Below are positions 1 through 7,107 of a DNA stretch of 64,000 bases, piece after piece. The translations under genes and the position numbers were made by a program. Source of the stretch: Streptomyces sp. SDr-06 (GTDB taxonomy: Bacteria; Actinomycetota; Actinomycetes; Streptomycetales; Streptomycetaceae); NCBI RefSeq assembly GCF_003324565.1, contig NZ_QOLA01000031.1, forward strand, positions 1 to 64,000. The letters run 5' to 3'. The notes beneath the pieces were generated by a model. That model saw only the letters and a program-made list of their open reading frames with translations. It was not told where the DNA came from and did no database searches. Each line of letters starts with the position of its first letter. Within the stretch, counting starts at the first letter, position 1.

Positions 1-500
1 CTCGATCCACCGAAGTGGACGGGGTTGTCAATCTGGCGTTGACTTTTGGCACGCTGTTGAGTTCTCAAGGAACGGACGCTTCCTTCGTACTCACCCTCAC
101 GGGCTTTCCTCCGGGCGCTTCCCTTCGGTATTTCGTGTTCCGACTCTATCAGACTCTTTCGTGTCCGATTTCCTCGGCGCCTTTCCGGTTCTCCCTTGCG
201 GGTTTCCCTTTCCGGCGGTTCCGACTCTATCAGATCCTTTCGGGCCCGATTCCCGGTCTCCCGGGGCCAAGTCGGCTTGTCTTCCCGGCTGTTGGGCCGT
301 TCCGACTCCCGAACTCTAGCGGATTTTCCCGGCGACCCGTAATCGAGTCTTCCGGGCCCGATCGAAATGAATTCGGCATGCCGAAAACACTCCCGGTCGG
401 GAGATCGTGCTGAGTTGGGTTGCCGCAGATCCTGCGGCGGACGGTTGTTGCAGAACCGTATCGGCTCCGCGACAACTCGAAGAACCTTACGGGCCGGGGA
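1..500 (-). promoter_or_regulatory. rRNA operon promoter/leader region (16S lies off the left edge)
   Basis: Read on the minus strand, about 1-90 carries the conserved actinobacterial rRNA leader motif (TTGAGAACTCAACAGCGTG followed by CCAAAAGTCAACG), which normally precedes 16S rRNA. Upstream are tandem copies of a promoter-like block: TAGAGT -10 hexamers occur at 148-143, 229-224 and 318-313. The blocks at 137-171 and 218-252 are near-identical direct repeats with period 81. The -35 regions are poor matches to TTGACA. I infer a multi-promoter rrn leader transcribed leftward; 16S itself is not in the window. No protein gene is supported in 1-544. Confidence 0.8.
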
Positions 501-544
501 GGACCGTGTCAACCCCGGCCCTCGCTCCTGTCCACTGGTTTTTC

Positions 545-1111
545 TCAGTCGAGGTCGGTGAGCCGGCCGCCCGCGTCCGGCTGGGCGTGCTCCACCCTGC
601 GGAGCAGGCGGATCAGCATCTCGCCGAGGACGCCGCGCTCGTCGGAGGAGAGGTCCTGGAGCAGGTCCTCCTCGAAGTCGCTGGCCATCCGCATGGCCTC
701 GAGCCACTTCGTCCGGCCCTCGTCGGTCAGCTCCACGATGACGCGGACCCGGTTGTTCTCGTCGCGGTCGCGCGTGACCAGGCCTTCGCCCGCCATGCGG
801 TCGATGCGGTGCGTCATGGCGGCCGGGGTCAGGCCGAGGCGCTTGGCGAGTTCGCCGGGGCCCAGGCGGTAGGGCTCGCCCGCCAGGAGCAGGGTCTTGA
901 GGACCTCCCACTCGGCGTTGCTGATGCCCAGGGTGGCGACCTGACGGCCGTACGCCACGTTCATCCGGCGGTTCAGGCGGCCCAGTGCCGAGACGACCTT
1001 TTCCACCTGGGGGTCGAGGTCGCGGTACTCGCGCTGGTACGCGGCGATCTGCTCGTCGAGGGTCGGCTCCTGGGGGCCGTCGGGCTCGGCGGGCTCGGTG
1101 GTCTCAGCCAT
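545..1111 (-). CDS. MarR-family transcriptional regulator
   Basis: 188-residue winged-helix DNA-binding protein. The central part (about residues 60-150) has the MarR pattern: the helix before the HTH (ISNAEWEVLKTLLLAG), recognition helix LTPAAMTHRIDRMAGEGLV and wing RDRDENNRVRVIVELTDEG. The acidic 40-residue N-terminal extension is typical of Streptomyces members. It is divergent from an MFS transporter, the usual layout for a repressor of a drug or metabolite efflux pump. The start is ATG at 1109-1111. A promoter TTAGAC-17-CATACT ends 6 nt before this ATG, suggesting a leaderless mRNA. Family is certain; ligand is unknown. Confidence 0.9.
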   Translation of the reverse strand: MAETTEPAEPDGPQEPTLDEQIAAYQREYRDLDPQVEKVVSALGRLNRRMNVAYGRQVATLGISNAEWEVLKTLLLAGEPYRLGPGELAKRLGLTPAAMTHRIDRMAGEGLVTRDRDENNRVRVIVELTDEGRTKWLEAMRMASDFEEDLLQDLSSDERGVLGEMLIRLLRRVEHAQPDAGGRLTDLD

Positions 1112-1117
1112 GTCGCG

Positions 1118-1146
1118 AGTATGGCACGGGGGTCGTTGGCGTCTAA
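1118..1146 (-). promoter_or_regulatory. Promoter of the marR gene (leaderless)
   Basis: Minus-strand -35 TTAGAC (1146-1141), 17-base spacer, -10 CATACT (1123-1118), followed 6 nt later by the ATG. Seen in sequence; activity is inferred. Confidence 0.5.
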
Positions 1147-1150
1147 GTCC

Positions 1151-1195
1151 TTGAGTGTGTATTGTTAAGGCTCTAACTTTAGTGTTGAAGTCTTC
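1151..1195 (+). promoter_or_regulatory. MFS promoter with embedded inverted repeats (candidate MarR operator)
   Basis: -35 TTGAGT (1151-1156), 17-base spacer, -10 TAACTT (1174-1179). The imperfect palindrome GTTAAGGCTCTAAC (1164-1177; arms GTTA/TAAC) overlaps spacer and -10, and GAAGTCTTC (1187-1195) lies at the expected transcription start. This fits repression by the divergent MarR protein; inference from position and symmetry. Confidence 0.5.
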
Positions 1196-1272
1196 AGCCC
1201 TGAGCCCTTCAGGTTCGAGCCGTCCGGCTCACCGCTCCCGGGCCGGGTTCCTAGAGCTTCCAGACCTCCAAG

Positions 1273-2574
1273 GTGGTGAGTGTGACCAAGGCGATGGGTG
1301 CAGCGATGCGCCGGATCCAGGCGGGTAACGCGCTGAGCGCGTTCGGACTCGGGTTCACCGTTCCGTATCTCTACGTGTACGTGGCTCAGGTGCGGGATCT
1401 GGGTGCGACCACGGCCGGTGTCGTGCTCGCCGTCTTCGCCATGGCCGCGCTCGTGGTGCTGCCGTTCACCGGCCGCGTCATCGACCGGCGCGGGCCGCTC
1501 CCGGTGCTCATCGGCGCCGCGCTGCTCGCCTCCCTCGGCGCGCTGAGCATGGGCCTCGCCTCCAGCGTGCCCGCCGCCGTCGCCTCGGCCGCGCTGCTCG
1601 GGGCGGGCACCGCCGTCATGCAGCCCGCGCTCGCGACGATGATCGTCTGGTGCTCGGGCCCCGCGACGCGCACCCGTGCCTTCGCCATGCAGTTCTTCCT
1701 GCAGAACCTCGGCCTCGGCATCGGCGGGCTCATCGGCGGCCAGATCGTCGACGAGAGCCACCCCTCCAGCTTCACGCTCCTCTTCTCCATCGAGGCGGCG
1801 ATGTTCCTGGTGCTCGCCGGGATCGCGGGCTCCGTGAGGATGCCGCGATCCGTGGTCGTCCCGGACGCGCGTCCCCAGGATGAGCAGCAGCCCGGCGGCG
1901 GGATCCGCGCGATCCTCGGGCATCGGGCGATGGTGCAGCTGTGCGTGCTCGGCTTCGTGCTGTTCTTCGCCTGCTACGGGCAGTTCGAGTCGGGTCTCGC
2001 GGCATACGGCACCGAGGCCGCGGGGATCCAGCCCTCCACGCTCGGGATCGCGCTCGCCGCCAACACGGCCGTGATCGTGGTCGCGCAGTTCCTGGTGCTC
2101 AAGTTCGTGGAGCGCCGGCGCCGCAGCCGGGTCATCGCGTCGGTCGGGCTCATCTGGGCCGTGGCGTGGATCGCGGCCGGTTACGCCGGGCTCGGGCACG
2201 GCAGCCAGGCGATGGCGACCGCCGCCTTCGTCTCGACGTACGCGCTCTTCGGGCTCGGTGAGGCGATGCTGTCGCCGACCGTGGCGCCGCTGGTCGCCGA
2301 CCTCGCTCCGGAGTCGATGGTCGGGCAGTACAACTCGGCGTTCGCGCTGGTCAAGCAGCTCGCGCTGGCGGTCGGTCCGGCGGTGGGCGGGCCCATGGGG
2401 GCCGCGCTGCACGGCCCGTACATCGTGACGTTCGTGCTCTTCTCGCTGGGCATCACCGTCCTCGCGCTGCGGCTCGGCAAGCGGCTGACGCTCGCGCAGG
2501 ACCATCCGATGCTCGCCGCGAAGTCGCGCGTGGTGGCGGTGCACCTGCCGGAGCAGGCGCCCGCCAACGCCTAG
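1273..2574 (+). CDS. MFS transporter (probable efflux)
   Basis: 433-residue major facilitator with about 12 hydrophobic segments in two halves. The loop after TM2 carries the MFS signature-like GRVIDRRGPLPVLIG (about residues 65-80). Substrate cannot be read from sequence, but the divergent MarR regulator and their shared promoter region suggest regulated export of a toxic compound. Two adjacent GTG codons (1273 and 1276) could serve as start, with a weak AAGG-type ribosome site. Its stop shares the tetranucleotide CTAG (2571-2574) with the stop of the convergent phosphatase gene. Confidence 0.85.
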   Translation: MVSVTKAMGAAMRRIQAGNALSAFGLGFTVPYLYVYVAQVRDLGATTAGVVLAVFAMAALVVLPFTGRVIDRRGPLPVLIGAALLASLGALSMGLASSVPAAVASAALLGAGTAVMQPALATMIVWCSGPATRTRAFAMQFFLQNLGLGIGGLIGGQIVDESHPSSFTLLFSIEAAMFLVLAGIAGSVRMPRSVVVPDARPQDEQQPGGGIRAILGHRAMVQLCVLGFVLFFACYGQFESGLAAYGTEAAGIQPSTLGIALAANTAVIVVAQFLVLKFVERRRRSRVIASVGLIWAVAWIAAGYAGLGHGSQAMATAAFVSTYALFGLGEAMLSPTVAPLVADLAPESMVGQYNSAFALVKQLALAVGPAVGGPMGAALHGPYIVTFVLFSLGITVLALRLGKRLTLAQDHPMLAAKSRVVAVHLPEQAPANA

Positions 2575-4214
2575 CCGGGCAGCGCGAACTCGCACCACAC
2601 CGCTTTGCCGCCGCCCGGTGTGCGGCGCGAACCCCAGGACGAGGCGATCGTCGCGACGATCGAGATGCCTCGTCCTGCTTCGTCCGCGGGGTCGGCGCGG
2701 CGGCGGCGCGGCAGGTGGTCGTCGCCGTCCGTCACCTCGATGATCAGGCGGCGGTCGGTGCGGCGGAGCCGGAGGCGCATCGGTGGGGTGCCGTGCTGGA
2801 GCGAGTTGGCCACCAGCTCGCTCGCGGCGAGGACGCCCAGGTCGCGCAGCTCCACCGGGAAGCGCCAGGAGACCAGGACGCCGGAGGCGAACGCGCGGGC
2901 ACGGGGCGCCGCCTCGATGCCGCCCAGCAGATCGAGCGCCGCGTTGTGGAACAGCTCGGCCGTCGGGCCGGTGCGCGCGGGGTGCTGGCAGACCAGGACC
3001 GCAACGTCGTCGTCGTGTTCGGCGGTGACGCCGAGCGAGCGCAGCAGCCGGTCGCACACCACCTGCGGGGTGCCGACCGCGCCGGACAGCGCGCGCTCCA
3101 GGGCGGCCACGCCCTCGTCGATGTCCTCGCGCCTGCGCTCGACCAGGCCGTCCGTGTAGAGGACGGCGGTGGCGCCGGGCGGCAGGGCGATCGTGCCGGA
3201 GGTGTGCAGCCAGCCGCCGGTGCCGAGCGGCGGGCCCGTCGGGTCCTCGGCGCGGTGGACGGTGCCGTCCTCATGGCGTACGAGAACGGGCAGGTGGCCC
3301 GCCGACGCGTACACCAGGCGGCCCTCGTTGGGGTCGTGCACCGCGTAGACACAGGTGGCGATCTGGCTGGCGTCGATCTCGGCGGCCAGGCCGTCCAGGA
3401 GCTGGAGCACCTCGTGCGGCGGCAGGTCCAGGCGCGCGTACGCCCTTACCGCGGTGCGCAGTTGGCCCATGACGGCGGCGGCGCGCACCCCGCGGCCCAT
3501 CACGTCGCCGATGACGAGGGCGGTGCGGCCGGCGCCCAGGGTGATCACGTCGTACCAGTCGCCGCCGACCGCCGCGTCCGTGCCGCCGGGCTGGTAGGTG
3601 GCGGCCACGCGCAGGTCGTCGGGCTGTTCCAGCTCCTGCGGGAGCAGGGAGCGCTGGAGGGTGACGGCGGTCTCGCGGTGGCGGCGCTCACTGGCGCGCA
3701 GCCGCTCGGCGGCCTCCGCGTGGTCGGTGACGTCGGCGGCGAAGACCAGCACGCCGCCTTCGTCCTGGCCGGGGATCTCCACCGGGGTGCAGGTCACCGT
3801 GTACGAACCGGCGCCCTGGGTCTTGCGGGACTTGACCGTACGGGGCTTGCGGCTGCGCAGCACCTGATCCATCAGCGGGAGCAGGCCGAGCTCGTCGAGC
3901 TCGGGCAGCGCCTTGGCGGCCGGGGAGCCGAGCGGGCGGGTGCCGAAGGCCGCGGTGTAGGCGTCGTTGACGTACGCCACGCGGTGCTCGGGACCGTGCA
4001 GGAGCGCGACCAGGGCGGGGAGCTGGCCGAGGATGTCGGGCACGGAGAGGTCGTCCAGGGCCGGTGCTTCGGCCGCTTCGTCCGGCCAGGGCTGCGGCTG
4101 CGGCCCGGATTCACCGCGGGCCGCGGGCACGGAGCCCTGGCCGGCGCGGTCGGTCCGTGCTGCGGCGCGGCGTTGCGTACCGGGGAGCCGGGCGCTCCAA
4201 CGCGTGAAGTTCAC
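2571..4214 (-). CDS. PAS / PP2C (SpoIIE-type) phosphatase / HATPase regulator
   Basis: 547 residues from the GTG at 4212-4214 (N-terminus VNFTRWSARLPG). Three modules are visible: a PAS-like sensor (about 80-190, with ALLHGPEHRVAYVNDAY), a PP2C/SpoIIE phosphatase (about 215-405, metal-site motifs GGDWYDV, IGDVMGRGV, YTDGLVE, DDDVAVL), and a C-terminal GHKL ATPase resembling anti-sigma kinases (about 425-545, ELVANSLQHGTPP and GRGISIVATIASSWG). Such proteins reset anti-sigma/anti-anti-sigma partner switches in actinobacteria. No cognate anti-sigma antagonist is adjacent. The same open frame continues further upstream, but that part is a shadow of ndh. Confidence 0.85.
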   Translation of the reverse strand: MNFTRWSARLPGTQRRAAARTDRAGQGSVPAARGESGPQPQPWPDEAAEAPALDDLSVPDILGQLPALVALLHGPEHRVAYVNDAYTAAFGTRPLGSPAAKALPELDELGLLPLMDQVLRSRKPRTVKSRKTQGAGSYTVTCTPVEIPGQDEGGVLVFAADVTDHAEAAERLRASERRHRETAVTLQRSLLPQELEQPDDLRVAATYQPGGTDAAVGGDWYDVITLGAGRTALVIGDVMGRGVRAAAVMGQLRTAVRAYARLDLPPHEVLQLLDGLAAEIDASQIATCVYAVHDPNEGRLVYASAGHLPVLVRHEDGTVHRAEDPTGPPLGTGGWLHTSGTIALPPGATAVLYTDGLVERRREDIDEGVAALERALSGAVGTPQVVCDRLLRSLGVTAEHDDDVAVLVCQHPARTGPTAELFHNAALDLLGGIEAAPRARAFASGVLVSWRFPVELRDLGVLAASELVANSLQHGTPPMRLRLRRTDRRLIIEVTDGDDHLPRRRRADPADEAGRGISIVATIASSWGSRRTPGGGKAVWCEFALPG

Positions 4215-4314
4215 GGTGTTCCAAGCCTCGTGTGTTGCTGCGGGTGCTGTGCTGCCGGTCCTTGTGCGGTGCTGGGTCGCTGGATCACTCTGTGCAGGTG
4301 TGGGCCCACCTATG

Positions 4315-4356
4315 GTCACACGCTCAGTGTGACGGACCGCACTGACAACCGTCAGT
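4315..4356. promoter_or_regulatory. Two perfect inverted repeats between ndh and the phosphatase gene
   Basis: GTCACAC-N5-GTGTGAC (4315-4333) and ACTGAC-AACC-GTCAGT (4341-4356). The second overlaps the ndh stop codon and may act as a small terminator or operator. The first lies about 100 bases upstream of the phosphatase start and looks like a dimeric regulator site. Confidence 0.4.
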
Positions 4357-5722
4357 TCTCCTGCGGGGCCGGGCCCTTGGCGGGCGGCCCGCCGCCCGCC
4401 GCGATCTCGAACTCGGCGCGCGGGTGTTCCAGCGAGCCGAGCGAGACGATCTCCCGTTTGAAGAGACCGGCGAGGGTCCATTCGGCGAGCACCCGGGCCT
4501 TGCGGTTGAAGGTGGGGACGCGGCTCAGGTGGTAGGCGCGGTGCATGAACCAGGCGGGGTAGCCCTTGAGCTTGCGGCCGTAGACGTGAGCCACGCCCTT
4601 GTGCAGGCCGAGCGAGGCGACGGAGCCGGCGTACTTGTGGCGGTACTCCGTGAGCGGGGCGCCGCGCACGGTCGCGGCGACGTTCTCGGCGAGGACCTTG
4701 GCCTGGCGTACGGCGTGCTGCGCGTTGGGCGCGCACTCCTTGTCCTTCTCCTGCGAGGTCAGGTCGGGGACGGCGGCCGCGTCTCCCGCCGCCCAGGCGT
4801 GCTCGGTGTCCGCCACGCGCAGTTCGGCGGTGCACCTGAGGCGGCCGCGCTCGTTCAGGGGCAGGTCGGTGGCGGCGAGGAGCGGGGCGGGCTTGACCCC
4901 GGCGGTCCACACGACGGTCCGGGTGGGGAAGCGGGCGCCGTCGCTGAGGACGGCGACCCGGTTCTCGCAGGTGTCCAGCCGGGTCTCCAGGCGTACGTCG
5001 ATGTTGCGGGCGCGCAGCTCGCGGATCGCGTAGCGGCCCATCTCCTCGCCGACTTCGGGCAGGATCCGGTCGCTGGCCTCGACGAGGATCCACTTCAGGT
5101 CCTCGGGCTTGATGTTGTGGTAGTACCGCGCGGTGTAGCGGGCCATGTCCTCCAGCTCGGCGAGCGCCTCGACGCCCGCGTAGCCCCCGCCGACGAAGAC
5201 GAAGGTGAGGGCGGCGTCGCGGATCGCGGGGTCGCGCGTGGAGGAGGCGATGTCCATCTGCTCGATGACGTGGTTGCGCAGGCCGATGGCCTCCTCGACG
5301 GTCTTGAAGCCGATGGCGTAGTCGGCGAGGCCGGGGACCGGCAGGGTGCGCGAGATCGAGCCGGGCGCGATGACGAGCTCGTCGTACGCCAGCCGGATGG
5401 CGCCGGTGCCGTCCTCGGGCGAGGCGAGGGTGGTGACGGTGGCGGTGCGCCGCGCGTGGTCGATGCGGTCGGCCTCGCCGATGACGATCCGGCACTGGTC
5501 CAGGACCCGGCGCAGCGGGACCACGACGTGGCGCGGCGAGATGTTCCCGGCCGCGGCCTCGGGCAGGAACGGCTGGTACGTCATGTACGGGTCGGGGGTG
5601 ACCACGGTGAGCTCGACCGCGCCGCTCCTCAGCTCCGACTTGAGCTTCCGTTGCAGGCGCAGCGCCGTGTACATCCCGACGTATCCGCCGCCGACCACGA
5701 GAATGCGCACTGGTTCTGTCAC
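4352..5722 (-). CDS. ndh: Type II NADH:quinone oxidoreductase
   Basis: 456-residue single-subunit, non-proton-pumping NADH dehydrogenase feeding electrons to menaquinone at the inner face of the membrane. The N-terminal FAD-binding motif VVGGGYVGMYTA (about residues 9-20) and second dinucleotide fold FVFVGGGYAGVEALAEL (about 170) are clear. AAGDAAAVPD (about 300) closes the FAD site. The basic C-terminal segment after FNRKARVLAEWTL is the usual membrane-association region. I chose the GTG at 5720-5722 (VTEPVRILVVGGGY) because it puts the Rossmann fold at the N-terminus; the open frame runs to 5953 but that extension is not family-like. Confidence 0.9.
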   Translation of the reverse strand: MTEPVRILVVGGGYVGMYTALRLQRKLKSELRSGAVELTVVTPDPYMTYQPFLPEAAAGNISPRHVVVPLRRVLDQCRIVIGEADRIDHARRTATVTTLASPEDGTGAIRLAYDELVIAPGSISRTLPVPGLADYAIGFKTVEEAIGLRNHVIEQMDIASSTRDPAIRDAALTFVFVGGGYAGVEALAELEDMARYTARYYHNIKPEDLKWILVEASDRILPEVGEEMGRYAIRELRARNIDVRLETRLDTCENRVAVLSDGARFPTRTVVWTAGVKPAPLLAATDLPLNERGRLRCTAELRVADTEHAWAAGDAAAVPDLTSQEKDKECAPNAQHAVRQAKVLAENVAATVRGAPLTEYRHKYAGSVASLGLHKGVAHVYGRKLKGYPAWFMHRAYHLSRVPTFNRKARVLAEWTLAGLFKREIVSLGSLEHPRAEFEIAAGGGPPAKGPAPQEN

Positions 5723-6049
5723 CACCCCATGACGCAACGGGCCCCGGGCTTTGTCCACAGGCCCGACAAATTGTGTGACTGGAGGGCACTGCTGGGGCGG
5801 GTGGCTCATTCTTCGCGGCGCAATGAGAGATGCGCAGGTCAGGGGGTGAGTGACACGTGATGGCGCGGGTCCGATTCGGTCAGGTTTCGGTCCTTGGTCC
5901 GATCGGGGGGCACACCGTGCGGAAGAACCTCTTCTGAATTGACTCCGGCTCAACTATGTTCGTATCCCGTCGGGGTGTCGGATCAGGGACCGGTCCCCGG
6001 CTGTCAGGGCGGGGAGTCTCCGGGGGGAGACGTTATTACCGGGGGATAA
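5723..6049. other. Intergenic region between ndh (-) and tetR (+)
   Basis: About 330 bases without a supported gene; it should hold both divergent promoters. A TTGACT hexamer lies at 5939-5944, forming part of an inverted repeat TTGA-N7-TCAA (5939-5953), a possible TetR operator. A GGGGG ribosome site precedes the tetR ATG. Confidence 0.4.
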
Positions 6050-6850
6050 ATGCACATTCAGGACTCTCATTGGCAGACTGCCGTCGCAGCGTCCGACGGA
6101 AACGGTCGCGTGGGCATGGGTCCGGGCGCGGGCGGATCGCGTTCCGCGCCGCTGCGGGTGGATGCCCAGCGCAATCTTGAGCATGTGCTGCGCGCGGCGC
6201 GCGAAGTGTTCGGCGAGCTCGGCTACGGGGCGCCGATGGAAGATGTGGCGCGCCGGGCCAGGGTGGGGGTGGGCACCGTCTACCGGCGGTTCCCGAGCAA
6301 GGACGTGCTGGTGCGCCGGATAGCCGAGGAGGAGACCTCGCGGCTGACCGACCAGGCGCGCTCGGCGCTCGGCCAGGAGGAGGAGCCCTGGTCGGCGCTC
6401 TCCCGTTTCCTGCGCACCTCGGTGGCCTCGGGTGCGGGCCGGCTGCTTCCGCCGCAGGTGCTGCGGGTGGGCGTGGACGCCGAGGAGACCGACGGGGTAC
6501 GGCCCGAGGGACTGCGCGACGGGTTCGACGAAGCGCGGGTGCCGCAGCAGCGTCAGGTGGGCCTCGCCGAGCAGGGTCCCGGCTGGGGCCGGGTGATCGA
6601 GCAGCGGGCGGCGCCCGAGCAGGAGCTGGAGCTGGACGACGCGGGGGCGGCCGAGCTGCTCGACGTGGTGGGCCAGTTGGTGGACCGGGCGCGCTCGGCC
6701 GGTGAGTTGCGCGGTGATGTGACCGTGGCCGACGTGCTGCTGGTGATAGCCACCGCGGCGCCCTCGCTGCCGGACCCCACACAGCAGGCGGCGGCTTCGG
6801 CACGGCTGCTCGACATCCTCCTGGAGGGGCTCCGCTCGCGGCCGGCGTAA
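6050..6850 (+). CDS. TetR/AcrR-family transcriptional regulator
   Basis: 266 residues with a canonical N-terminal TetR DNA-binding domain (about 43-95): NLEHVLRAAREVFGELGYGA, then helix-turn-helix MEDVARRARVGVGTVYRRFPSKDVLV. The C-terminal ligand domain is variable and rich in Glu/Gln. ATG 6050 follows the ribosome site GGGGG. The 42-residue N-terminal tail is longer than usual, so a downstream start is possible. It is divergent from ndh, so control of ndh or itself is possible but unproven. Confidence 0.85.
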   Translation: MHIQDSHWQTAVAASDGNGRVGMGPGAGGSRSAPLRVDAQRNLEHVLRAAREVFGELGYGAPMEDVARRARVGVGTVYRRFPSKDVLVRRIAEEETSRLTDQARSALGQEEEPWSALSRFLRTSVASGAGRLLPPQVLRVGVDAEETDGVRPEGLRDGFDEARVPQQRQVGLAEQGPGWGRVIEQRAAPEQELELDDAGAAELLDVVGQLVDRARSAGELRGDVTVADVLLVIATAAPSLPDPTQQAAASARLLDILLEGLRSRPA

Positions 6851-7107
6851 GGGGGGGTGCCGCGTCCGTTCCTTGACGGATTCGCGCTGCCTTTTCGCCC
6901 ACAACTTCCTTACGCAGAGCGCCTGTTGGGGCCGGTATTGTCTGCTCCCGAGCCTACGAGCCTTCCCCGAACGGGTGACGGCTAGTGCTCGGGTGCGGGA
7001 AGTCTCCCCGGATGAGTGGTTGCCGGTCCTGAGGCTCGGCTCCGCTTGTGCTCTGTGGCACGCTTGCCCGGTGGTCAGGTCTGAGCGTGCTTACGGGAGC
7101 TTCCGCT

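Noticed and set aside
4352..5953. Longer NADH dehydrogenase start at 5953
   Set aside because: It adds 77 residues unlike the family before the FAD motif; GTG 5722 gives the normal length.
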